Notes under the pieces: model-generated
Database searches by the model: none
What the model was told of the DNA's origin: nothing
Seen by the model: the letters and a program-made list of their open reading frames with translations, nothing else
Assembly: GCA_026418275.1 (NCBI GenBank)
Contig: JAOABQ010000045.1
Coordinates: 124,001-188,000, forward strand
DNA: 64,000 nt
Reading direction: 5' to 3'
DNA from: Clostridia bacterium
GTDB lineage: Bacteria; Bacillota; Clostridia; Acetivibrionales; DSM-2933
In this document: piece after piece, positions 1-7,074 of the stretch
How the letters are laid out: each line of letters begins with the position of its first letter
How positions within the stretch are numbered: position 1 is the stretch's first letter
Translations under genes and position numbers: made by a program

Positions 1-180
1 ATGCTGTCCGCAACCAAAGGCCTGGGTCAAGTGCTCATGGTGGGAAGGGATCTTGCGGATATCAGCCAGGTTATGGCGGTCATGATTGTGATTATTGTTC
101 TTGGTCTTGTGGTAGATAAACTATTGTTTGGACGGATAGAGACAAATATACGGCATAAGTGGGGATTAGACAGAAGTTGA
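1..180 (+). CDS. ABC transporter permease, C-terminal end (partial)
   Basis: The frame is open from the first base and ends at TGA 178-180, so only about the last 59 residues are in the window. They hold one hydrophobic helix (MAVMIVIIVLGLVVDKLLFG) followed by a basic tail ending KWGLDRS, the usual ending of SsuC/TauC-type permeases that import sulfonate, sulfate or nitrate. It lies directly upstream of a sulfur assimilation operon in the same direction, so I infer that it imports the sulfur source. The substrate cannot be read from this fragment, and the real start is outside the window. Confidence 0.75.
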   Translation: MLSATKGLGQVLMVGRDLADISQVMAVMIVIIVLGLVVDKLLFGRIETNIRHKWGLDRS

Positions 181-239
181 CACCGGGCCTGGAAATGAAT
201 ACAAAAAATAATATGATTTTAAAATTTGGGGGCATGAAA

Positions 240-449
240 ATGAAAATTAAAGTAAACGGTAAAGAGATAACACTTGAAAAAGAATTGACACTAGAAGCGC
301 TTTTGGATGCACAGAAAGTTGAGATGCAGGATTATGTTACAGTACAAATCAATGATGAATTGATTCCAAGAGAAGATTTTAAAAACCGATTGATTCAAGA
401 AAATGATATCGTAGAATTCCTTTATTTTATGGGAGGAGGAAGGATATGA
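240..449 (+). CDS. hcyS-like: ThiS/HcyS-like ubiquitin-fold sulfur carrier protein
   Basis: A 69-residue beta-grasp protein of ThiS/MoaD size. Such carriers bear sulfur as a C-terminal Gly-Gly thiocarboxylate made by a ThiF/MoeB-type enzyme. Here the end is MGGGRI: three glycines (65-67) then Arg-Ile, so the chain must be trimmed before activation. The JAMM peptidase two genes downstream is the obvious trimmer, as HcyD does for HcyS in Wolinella (known family pathway). I chose the ATG at 240 because the GGGGG at 228-232 is then about 7 bases away; the ATG at 234 in the same frame is too close. Its stop overlaps the next start (ATGA). The operon context argues for homocysteine rather than thiamine synthesis; that role is inferred. 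Confidence 0.8.
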   Translation: MKIKVNGKEITLEKELTLEALLDAQKVEMQDYVTVQINDELIPREDFKNRLIQENDIVEFLYFMGGGRI

Positions 450-1264
450 GTTTTTCTAACGAACAGATGGAGCGGTATTCCAGACATATTATTTTAAAGG
501 ATGTCGGGGTAAAGGGCCAGAAAAAGCTGTTGGATTCTAAGGTTCTTATCATCGGAACAGGGGGACTTGGGGCTCCCGCTGCGATGTTTTTAGCGGCTGC
601 AGGGATTGGAACCATTGGATTGGTTGATTTTGACGCCGTTGAGCTGTCCAATCTTCAAAGGCAGATCATCCACTTAACCAAAGACGTCGGCAAGCCAAAG
701 GTAGTTTCGGGAAAGGAAACTATCGGGGAGATGAATCCGGATGTCAATGTGGTTACATATAGGGAATGGATTCATGCGGCAAATATCAAAGATGTAATCC
801 GTGATCAGGATTACGATTTCATCATTGACGGGACCGACAATTTTCCCGCCAAGTTTCTTATCAACGACGCATGCGTCCTTACGGGAAAACCTTTCTCCCA
901 TGCCGGCATCATCCGTTTCCAAGGACAGACCATGACCGTTGTGCCCGGGAAGGGACCATGCTACCGGTGTATATTTCAGAATCCGCCGCCTCCCGATGCG
1001 GTACCGACCTGTAAACAGGCAGGGGTACTAGGGGTCATGGGCGGAATCATTGGAACCATTCAGGCTACCGAAGCGATAAAGCATGTGCTTGGAATTGGGG
1101 ATTTACTGACCGGCAGTCTTTTAACCTATGACGCTCTCAAGATGGAATTTCGGAAAGTAAAGCTGCCGAACAATAAAAAATGCCAGGTCTGCGGTGATAA
1201 TCCGACCATAACCGAACTCATTGATTATGATCAGCCGGCATGCGAATTAAAATCTCACCAGTAA
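446..1264 (+). CDS. hcyF-like: ThiF/MoeB/HesA-family E1-like sulfur-carrier adenylyltransferase
   Basis: A 272-residue E1-like enzyme that would adenylate the C terminus of the upstream carrier and allow sulfur transfer to it. Visible motifs are the nucleotide-binding loop GTGGLG (37-42), the acidic LVDFDAVELSNLQR segment (59-72), a zinc site made of CYRC (172-175) and CQVC (246-249), and a cysteine in PTCKQAG (189) at the catalytic position of this family. There is no rhodanese domain, as in ThiF/HesA and unlike some MoeB proteins. The start overlaps the carrier gene stop by ATGA with GGAGGAAGG upstream, implying translational coupling. The pairing with a JAMM peptidase and O-acetylhomoserine sulfhydrylase supports an HcyF role; ThiF or MoeB activity cannot be excluded. 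Confidence 0.85.
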   Translation: MSFSNEQMERYSRHIILKDVGVKGQKKLLDSKVLIIGTGGLGAPAAMFLAAAGIGTIGLVDFDAVELSNLQRQIIHLTKDVGKPKVVSGKETIGEMNPDVNVVTYREWIHAANIKDVIRDQDYDFIIDGTDNFPAKFLINDACVLTGKPFSHAGIIRFQGQTMTVVPGKGPCYRCIFQNPPPPDAVPTCKQAGVLGVMGGIIGTIQATEAIKHVLGIGDLLTGSLLTYDALKMEFRKVKLPNNKKCQVCGDNPTITELIDYDQPACELKSHQ

Positions 1265-1277
1265 GAAGGTGTTTTTA

Positions 1278-1709
1278 ATGATTATACTTACAGAAAAACA
1301 GTATAAGGAAATATTAAACCATGCTCTGAAGGCCCTTCCCAATGAAGCCTGCGGCCTTATCGGAGGAATCTTTGAGGGAGATGTCAAGAAGGTTCAAAAG
1401 GTTTATTTGCTTACCAATATGGATCATAGCCCTGAACATTTTTCTATGGACCCTAAAGAGCAATTTGGAGCGATTAAGGATATGCGGAGCAACGGATGGG
1501 TGATGCTTGGCAATTTTCACAGCCATCCCGAATCTCCCTCCAGACCTTCTGGGGAGGATAAACGGCTTGCGTTCGATCCGGAGGCAAGTTATCTTATTCT
1601 ATCCCTGCTGGATAAAGATAAACCGGTTCTAAAGAGCTTTAGAATTTTAAAGGACCAGGTTTTGGAAGAGGAAATCGAATTAAAGGAATTGCAATTAGAG
1701 GGGGATTAA
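1278..1709 (+). CDS. hcyD-like: JAMM/MPN+ zinc metallopeptidase (Mec/HcyD-like)
   Basis: A 143-residue single-domain JAMM peptidase. The full zinc site is present: Glu23 in NEACGLIGG and H81-x-H83-x7-S91-x2-D94 (HSHPESPSRPSGED). Family members of this size (Mec of Mycobacterium, HcyD of Wolinella) remove residues from the C terminus of sulfur carriers or release an amino acid from a carrier adduct. The upstream carrier ends in Gly-Gly-Gly-Arg-Ile, which fits removal of the last two or three residues before activation. I use ATG 1278 because AGAAGG (1264-1269) sits 8 bases ahead; a GTG at 1269 lies inside that ribosome site. The sulfite reductase gene begins two bases after the stop codon TAA. 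Confidence 0.85.
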   Translation: MIILTEKQYKEILNHALKALPNEACGLIGGIFEGDVKKVQKVYLLTNMDHSPEHFSMDPKEQFGAIKDMRSNGWVMLGNFHSHPESPSRPSGEDKRLAFDPEASYLILSLLDKDKPVLKSFRILKDQVLEEEIELKELQLEGD

Positions 1710-1710
1710 T

Positions 1711-2577
1711 ATGGCAAATGCAGATTTGAAAGAATTAAAAAAAGGCGGTTTTATGAAGCAGGTGCAAAAGGACCGTTTTTCACTAAGGCTCCGGATTGTA
1801 GGAGGGCAGTTGGAAGCTGAGAAGCTGAAAAAGGTATATGACATTGCGACAAAATATGGAGAGGGTTATATCCATATGACATCCAGGCAAAGTCTTGAAA
1901 TACCCCATATCAAGCTGGAAGATGTTGAAACGGTAAAGAAGGAATTGGCTGAAGCAGGACTTCAGCCTGGAGCATGCGGTCCCAGAGTAAGGACGATTAC
2001 CGCTTGCCAAGGGTGCACCATATGTCCCAGCGGCCTTATAGATACAAGTGACATTGCAAAGGAATTTGACCAGAAGTACTACGCAAGGGAGCTTCCTCAT
2101 AAATTCAAGCTAGGGATCACCGGATGCCGGAACAACTGCCTGAAGGCCGAAGAAAACGACCTGGGAGTCAAAGGCGGAATGCAGCCGGAATGGGTGGAGA
2201 GCGAATGCATCTACTGCGGCCTGTGTGAGGCAGTTTGCCCTACCAAAGCAATTAAAGTACAGAAAAAAGAAAAAAGTTTAACCTTTGATGAAAGTGCATG
2301 TATTTACTGCGGGAAGTGTGTAAAGTCTTGCCCGACTGCTGCGTGGAAGGGGAAAAGCGGCTTCATTTTATACTTTGGAGGACTCTTCGGCAATAGGATT
2401 TCCATAGGAAAACAATTGCTGCCCATATTGTTTACAAAAGAAGAGCTTCACAAGGTGGTGGAAGCAACGCTGGCATTCTTTAAAGAGCATGGCAAACCAA
2501 GCGAGAGATTTGGGAACACCCTTGACAGAGTAGGGTGGGACCTTTTGAAAAAAGCTTTGGAGGAGGCGTTGACATGA
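1711..2577 (+). CDS. Small siroheme/4Fe-4S sulfite reductase with fused 2x[4Fe-4S] ferredoxin domain
   Basis: A 288-residue protein of the small nitrite/sulfite reductase class. The siroheme-[4Fe-4S] ligand pattern C-x5-C (C99, C105 in ACQGCTIC) and C-x3-C (C139, C143 in GCRNNC) is intact. It is followed by two ferredoxin cluster motifs, CIYCGLCEAVCP (166-177) and CIYCGKCVKSCP (197-208). It is about half the size of CysI/Sir and resembles single-repeat Dsr-like or AsrC-like enzymes. It should reduce sulfite to sulfide with electrons arriving through its own ferredoxin domain, so no flavoprotein subunit is needed. GAGGGGG lies 6 bases before the ATG; the stop overlaps the next start by ATGA. 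The position between APS reductase and homocysteine genes supports assimilatory use (inference). Confidence 0.85.
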   Translation: MANADLKELKKGGFMKQVQKDRFSLRLRIVGGQLEAEKLKKVYDIATKYGEGYIHMTSRQSLEIPHIKLEDVETVKKELAEAGLQPGACGPRVRTITACQGCTICPSGLIDTSDIAKEFDQKYYARELPHKFKLGITGCRNNCLKAEENDLGVKGGMQPEWVESECIYCGLCEAVCPTKAIKVQKKEKSLTFDESACIYCGKCVKSCPTAAWKGKSGFILYFGGLFGNRISIGKQLLPILFTKEELHKVVEATLAFFKEHGKPSERFGNTLDRVGWDLLKKALEEALT

Positions 2578-2819
2578 GTGAGAAAAAATCCCACAGTTTT
2601 GTAGATATCACCGATGTAGTTTGTCCCATGACTTTTGTAAAGTCAAAAGTTGCCATCGAAGAACTGGAAGATGGTGAAATACTGGAAATCAGAATGAATG
2701 AAGGCGAGCCTATACGAAATGTGCCCCGAAGCCTCAAGGAAGAAGGCCATAAGGTTATTGAAGTCATTCAAAATGGGGATGGAACCTATACAATTTTGGT
2801 AGAAAAGGGTGGATTGTAA
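2574..2819 (+). CDS. TusA/SirA-family sulfurtransferase-like protein
   Basis: An 81-residue TusA-like protein. The family cysteine is Cys17 in DVVCPMTFVKSK, at the position of the CPxP motif, although the second proline is replaced by threonine (CPMT). TusA-type proteins carry persulfide sulfur between enzymes. Lying between sulfite reductase and O-acetylhomoserine sulfhydrylase, it could carry reduced sulfur to the ThiS-like carrier; that is inference. The ATG at 2574 overlaps the preceding TGA (ATGA) and has GGAGGAGG just upstream. The gene ends one base before the metY-like ATG, so the five genes from 446 to 4050 are tightly packed. Confidence 0.8.
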   Translation: MSEKKSHSFVDITDVVCPMTFVKSKVAIEELEDGEILEIRMNEGEPIRNVPRSLKEEGHKVIEVIQNGDGTYTILVEKGGL

Positions 2820-2820
2820 A

Positions 2821-4050
2821 ATGAAGTTTAATACCAAGCTGCTGCACGGGAGTTTTTCTCCCGAAGAAAAAACAGGCGCTACAACCACACCGATCTACCA
2901 GTCTTCGTCCTTTAAACATAAGACTGCCGAAGAATTGGAAAATATATTTTTAGGCACAGAACCGGGATTCATTTACACAAGAATCAATAACCCTACCGTG
3001 GAGGCATTTGAAAGACGCATTGCTTTCTTGGAAGGCGGTGTTGGAGCCATTGCTTGTTCCTCGGGAATGGCCGCAGTTACACTGGCTGTTTTAAATCTTC
3101 TAAAAAGTGGGGAAGAAATCGTATCCGGCAGCGGCATCTTTGGAGGCACCTATTCTCTTTTTCAGTGCCTTGAGGATCTTGGGATTACGACAAAATATGC
3201 GGAAGACAACCGTATAGCATCCTTTGAAGCATTGATCAATGAAAAAACCAGGCTGATATTTGTAGAAACCATCGGAAATCCCAAGCTGGATGTACCGGAT
3301 ATAAAAAAACTCTCGGAGCTTTCAAAGAGCAGGGGAATTCCGCTTATTGTAGATAATACGGTAACCACGCCTTATCTTTTGAAGCCATTCCAATTGGGAG
3401 CCGATATTGTGATTCATTCCACTTCAAAGTATATCAACGGAAGCGGCAACTCCATCGGGGGCATGATTATTGACAGCGGAAAGTTCAAGTGGGATTTTGA
3501 AAAATTTGATTCCCTTAAAAACTATAAAAAGTTTGGGGTGTTTACATACCTTGCCAAGCTTAGAAAGGGCCTCTTCAAGGATTTTGGAGCCTGTATCTCC
3601 CCGTTTAATGCCTATCTAAGCAGCTTGGGGCTTGAAACACTGGGCCTTCGAATGGACCGGCTGTGTGACAATGCTTTAAAGCTTGCAAAGAACCTTCAAA
3701 AGAATGAAAAAGTCATTTCGGTAAACTATCCGGGGCTTCCTGAAAATCAGTATCATGATATAGCCAATGCGCAGTTTGGCGGCAAATTCGGCGCTATTTT
3801 AACAATCCGGGTGGGTTCAAAGGAAAATGCCTTTAAGGTAATCAATACTCTAAAATATGCTGCCAATCTTGCAAACATAGGGGATGTAAGGACGCTGGTC
3901 ATCCATCCGGCTTCAACAATCTATGTCAACAACAGCCCCCTTGAGAAGGAAAAGATGGGAGTCTGTGAGGACTTAATCCGGATCAGCGTGGGACTTGAGG
4001 ATATAGAAGACCTGGAAGAGGATTTTAGCCAGGCCCTAAGTAAAATTTAA
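2821..4050 (+). CDS. metY: O-acetylhomoserine sulfhydrylase (Cys/Met PLP enzyme)
   Basis: A 409-residue Cys/Met-metabolism PLP enzyme. The Schiff-base lysine is K203 in HSTSKYINGSGN; the phosphate/tyrosine region YTRINNPTVEAFERRIA (52-68) and SSGMAAVTLA (80-89) are typical. It makes L-homocysteine from O-acetylhomoserine and sulfide, or from a protein thiocarboxylate when paired with HcyS-type carriers. The chosen ATG follows the previous stop by one base; a GTG 12 bases earlier would lie inside the previous gene. Cystathionine gamma-synthase and MetZ are close relatives, but the sulfide-producing neighbours favour sulfhydrylase activity. The protein-thiocarboxylate donor is inferred from the neighbourhood. 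Confidence 0.85.
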   Translation: MKFNTKLLHGSFSPEEKTGATTTPIYQSSSFKHKTAEELENIFLGTEPGFIYTRINNPTVEAFERRIAFLEGGVGAIACSSGMAAVTLAVLNLLKSGEEIVSGSGIFGGTYSLFQCLEDLGITTKYAEDNRIASFEALINEKTRLIFVETIGNPKLDVPDIKKLSELSKSRGIPLIVDNTVTTPYLLKPFQLGADIVIHSTSKYINGSGNSIGGMIIDSGKFKWDFEKFDSLKNYKKFGVFTYLAKLRKGLFKDFGACISPFNAYLSSLGLETLGLRMDRLCDNALKLAKNLQKNEKVISVNYPGLPENQYHDIANAQFGGKFGAILTIRVGSKENAFKVINTLKYAANLANIGDVRTLVIHPASTIYVNNSPLEKEKMGVCEDLIRISVGLEDIEDLEEDFSQALSKI

Positions 4051-4080
4051 ACCAATAAAACAAAGTGAAAAGAAGGTTGT

Positions 4081-5793
4081 GTGAGGGATATGAAACTGGA
4101 ACCGGTAATATTAAAAACAGATGTTCTCATTGTGGGGGGCGGCACTGCAGGCTGTTATGCGGCAATTACCCTTGCGGAAAACTCCGATGCAAAAGTAATC
4201 ATCGCCGAAAAGGCCAATATCAAGCGAAGCGGCTGCCTTGCAGCAGGAGTAAATGCCCTAAACGCATATATCGTAAAGGGCCAGACCCCGGAGAATTATT
4301 TGAATTATGCAAGAAATGATGCAGAAGGAATTTTGAGGGAAGACCTTGTTTACACTATGGCTGAAGGGTTTAACAGAGTCACCCGTAAGATGGAAAAACT
4401 CGGCCTTGTGATTCTGAAGGACGAAAACGGGGATTATGTGGCTAGAGGAAACCGCAACATTAAAATAAACGGCGAGAATATCAAACCCATCCTGGCATCT
4501 GCGGTAGCGGAGAAGGAAAATATTCAGGTTTTAAGCCGTGTGAATATCATTGACTATATTTTAAAGGATGGAAAAGTCATTGGGGCCTATGGGTTTTCAA
4601 CAGAAAAAAATATCTTTTATGCGATATTCGCCAAAGCCGTAATTTGTACGACAGGCGGTGCGGCAGGGCTTTATAAGCCCAATAACCCGGGCTTTTCAAG
4701 GCATAAAATGTGGTATCCTCCCTTTAATACCGGGGCGGGGTATGCCATGGGGATCCGTGCCGGTGCAGAAATGACAACATTTGAAATGCGTTTTATCGCA
4801 CTTAGGTGCAAGGATACGATTGCCCCTACCGGAACCATATCCCAGGGGGTAGGTGCGGAACAGGTAAACAGCCAGGATGAGGAATACGAAAAGAAATACG
4901 GTGTGCCAAAGACATCCGTCCGCCTTTATTCCACCGTAATGGAAAACAAGGATGGAAGAGGCCCCTGTTTCCTGAAAACCAAGGGAATCACAAAGGAACA
5001 GGAACAAGACCTTTATAAGGCTTACTTCAATATGGCCCCTTCCCAAACTCTCCGTTGGATTGAAAACGGAAGGGGACCGGCCTCGGAAAATGTTGAAATC
5101 GAAGGCACCGAGCCCTATATCATCGGAGGCCATACCGCCAGCGGATATTGGTTGGATACCAAGAGGGCGTCAACCCTTGAAGGCCTCTTTGCCGCAGGAG
5201 ACGTGGCTGGAGGCGGCCCGCAAAAGTATGTAACCGGGAGCTTTGTAGAAGGTGAAATAGCAGCTTTCTCTGCACTTCGGTTTATCAAGTCAAAAGATCA
5301 CAGTGCTCTTAAAGAGGAAGAAATCAAGCAAAAGCTTGAAGAAGTAAACAGGTACCTTGTTGGGAATGAAGAGGGGAACGAATCGGGCTTATATGGCATA
5401 GAGGAACTGGAAGACGCAATGCAAAAAATTATGGATGATTATGCCGGCGGCATTTCCTCAGGCTATGTGGTAAACACTGAAAAGCTTCAGATTGCGGGAC
5501 AGCGTATCGAAGAACTTCTTAAATTAAGTAAGACACTTAAGGCAAAGGATTTGCATGAGCTCATGTTTATCTATGAAGTAGTTGACCGTTTGTATGTCTC
5601 AAAGGTTCTTATAGAACACTTGAAGGCAAGAAAAGAGACCCGGTGGCATAGCTTCCATGAGTATGCGGATTACCCTTTAAAGGATGACGAGAATTGGCTT
5701 AAGTACGTAAACTCACGGTATGAAGCCGGGGAAGTCAAGATCATTATGAGAGATTTGGTAAAGAAGGGTGAGAACTATGAGCATAAAAATTGA
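4081..5793 (+). CDS. aprA: Adenylylsulfate (APS) reductase alpha subunit, FAD-binding
   Basis: A 570-residue flavoprotein of the fumarate-reductase/succinate-dehydrogenase fold. The Rossmann motif DVLIVGGGTAGCYAAI starts at residue 14; further family blocks are KRSGCLAAGVNAL, KMWYPPFNTGAGYAMG, and the histidine-containing GGHTASGYW. It reduces APS (adenosine 5'-phosphosulfate) to sulfite and AMP together with AprB encoded next. It is shorter than most dissimilatory AprA proteins (over 600 residues), and no QmoABC or AprM genes are adjacent; its neighbours are assimilatory. AGAAGG lies 4 bases before the GTG at 4081; the ATG at 4090 is an alternative start. It overlaps aprB by 17 bases. Distinguishing it from other fumarate-reductase-like flavoproteins rests on aprB and cysDN beside it. 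Confidence 0.85.
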   Translation: MRDMKLEPVILKTDVLIVGGGTAGCYAAITLAENSDAKVIIAEKANIKRSGCLAAGVNALNAYIVKGQTPENYLNYARNDAEGILREDLVYTMAEGFNRVTRKMEKLGLVILKDENGDYVARGNRNIKINGENIKPILASAVAEKENIQVLSRVNIIDYILKDGKVIGAYGFSTEKNIFYAIFAKAVICTTGGAAGLYKPNNPGFSRHKMWYPPFNTGAGYAMGIRAGAEMTTFEMRFIALRCKDTIAPTGTISQGVGAEQVNSQDEEYEKKYGVPKTSVRLYSTVMENKDGRGPCFLKTKGITKEQEQDLYKAYFNMAPSQTLRWIENGRGPASENVEIEGTEPYIIGGHTASGYWLDTKRASTLEGLFAAGDVAGGGPQKYVTGSFVEGEIAAFSALRFIKSKDHSALKEEEIKQKLEEVNRYLVGNEEGNESGLYGIEELEDAMQKIMDDYAGGISSGYVVNTEKLQIAGQRIEELLKLSKTLKAKDLHELMFIYEVVDRLYVSKVLIEHLKARKETRWHSFHEYADYPLKDDENWLKYVNSRYEAGEVKIIMRDLVKKGENYEHKN

Positions 5794-6091
5794 CGCTAAA
5801 AAGTGTGTCGGGTGTGGAAAATGTCTTGACGTGTGTCCGGGAAGCCTTCTCTATAAGGATGACAGCGGAAAAGCCTATATTCGGTACCCCAGGGATTGCT
5901 GGGGCTGTACAGCCTGTCTTAAGGAGTGCCAGGCGGGAGCCATAAGGTATTATCTTGGCGCAGATATCGGTGGTAAAGGGACTACACTCTACACCAAAAG
6001 GGAAAAGCATTTTTTACACTGGCATATTGAAAAAGCCATTGGTGAGGTAGAGGTTATAACCGTAAATCAGCAGGAATCTAACAAGTATTAG
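5777..6091 (+). CDS. aprB: APS reductase beta subunit, two [4Fe-4S] clusters
   Basis: A 104-residue ferredoxin-like protein with two complete cluster motifs: CVGCGKCLDVCP (10-21) and CWGCTACLKEC (41-51). It would pass electrons to the FAD of AprA. Dissimilatory AprB is usually around 150 residues, with a C-terminal tail wrapping AprA; most of that tail is missing here, matching the shortened AprA. The ATG at 5777 lies inside the end of aprA with AAGAAGGGTGAG upstream, so translation is coupled. A 120-base gap with an 11-bp inverted repeat separates it from cysD. Confidence 0.85.
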   Translation: MSIKIDAKKCVGCGKCLDVCPGSLLYKDDSGKAYIRYPRDCWGCTACLKECQAGAIRYYLGADIGGKGTTLYTKREKHFLHWHIEKAIGEVEVITVNQQESNKY

Positions 6092-6099
6092 TGAAACAA

Positions 6100-6138
6100 G
6101 TGCCTTAAAAACAAGAATTATATTGCGTTTTAAAGCAC
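6100..6138 (+). promoter_or_regulatory. 11-bp inverted repeat between aprB and cysD
   Basis: GTGCCTTAAAA (6100-6110) pairs with TTTTAAAGCAC (6128-6138) with a single G-U pair and a 17-base loop. No T-run follows, so it is not a clear terminator. It may stabilise or process the mRNA between the reductase and activation halves of the operon. A second, shorter inverted pair (AAAACGT/ACGTTTT) lies near 6160-6192. The function is unknown. Confidence 0.4.
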
Positions 6139-6210
6139 AAGAAATGAAGGATTAAAAATAAAACGTCAGAAGCAGATTTTGATTACGTTTTCGAACGAGG
6201 AGGATTTATA

Positions 6211-7011
6211 ATGGATCATTTAGATAGGTTGGAAGCACAAAGTATTTTTATATTACGTGAAGCGTATAAGAAATTCGGGAAGCTAGGCATGTTGTGGTCA
6301 ATAGGAAAGGATTCCACGGTACTCTTGTGGCTTGCCAAAAAAGCATTTTTCGGGCACTGCCCCTTTCCTTTCATCCATGTGGATACCACCTACAAAATTC
6401 CTGAAATGATTGAATACAGGGAAAGGATTGCTAAGGAATACAATCTTGATTTAATTGTTCATAAGAATGAGGAAGCCCTTCAGGCGGGAATGGGGCCGGA
6501 ACAAGGCAGGCTTGTTTGCTGCAAGGCGTTAAAAACAGATGGTCTTCAGCAGGTAGTGACCAAATATGAATTTGAGGGGCTGATCCTGGGGATTCGAAGG
6601 GATGAAGAAGGTTCCCGTTCAAAGGAAAGAGTATTTAGTGAAAGAAACAAGGATTCTGAATGGGATTATACCAATCAGCCGCCGGAATTATGGGACCAGT
6701 TTAAAACAGATTTCCCCAAAGGGAATCACATACGGGTACATCCCATCCTTCACTGGAATGAGATCGACATATGGGCATACATCGGGAGAGAGAACATACC
6801 GTTGGTTGACCTTTACTTTGCAAAAGACGGCAAGCGATACAGAAGTCTCGGATGTGCTCCTTGCACCGGTAAAATTGAATCCAACGCCACTACCATTGAT
6901 GCGATTATTGATGAGTTAAAGAATACCAAGGTGAGTGAGCGTGCAGGGAGAGCACAGGATCAGGAAGACGCTTACGCAATGCAAAAGCTTCGTAAAGACG
7001 GATATATGTAA
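6211..7011 (+). CDS. cysD: Sulfate adenylyltransferase subunit 2 (ATP sulfurylase small subunit)
   Basis: A 266-residue PP-loop ATPase; the pyrophosphatase loop [12 protein letters not shown] begins near residue 30, and family blocks IRRDEEGSR and [11 protein letters not shown] are present. With CysN it makes APS from sulfate and ATP, driven by GTP hydrolysis on CysN. A strong GAGGAGG site lies 8 bases before the ATG. The length is slightly below the Escherichia coli subunit (about 300). Placement next to APS reductase means sulfate is activated only to APS; no CysC kinase or PAPS reductase is seen in the window. Confidence 0.93.
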   Translation: MDHLDRLEAQSIFILREAYKKFGKLGMLWSIGKDSTVLLWLAKKAFFGHCPFPFIHVDTTYKIPEMIEYRERIAKEYNLDLIVHKNEEALQAGMGPEQGRLVCCKALKTDGLQQVVTKYEFEGLILGIRRDEEGSRSKERVFSERNKDSEWDYTNQPPELWDQFKTDFPKGNHIRVHPILHWNEIDIWAYIGRENIPLVDLYFAKDGKRYRSLGCAPCTGKIESNATTIDAIIDELKNTKVSERAGRAQDQEDAYAMQKLRKDGYM

Positions 7012-7074
7012 ATTTCAACTTTGCCCAAAAGGCAAGGGAATCGGCATTATAAATTTTTGTTGGAGGTCAATGCT

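Noticed and set aside
4696..5133. A 145-codon minus-strand frame inside aprA
   Set aside because: Antisense to conserved AprA motifs, no ribosome site, no recognisable domain.
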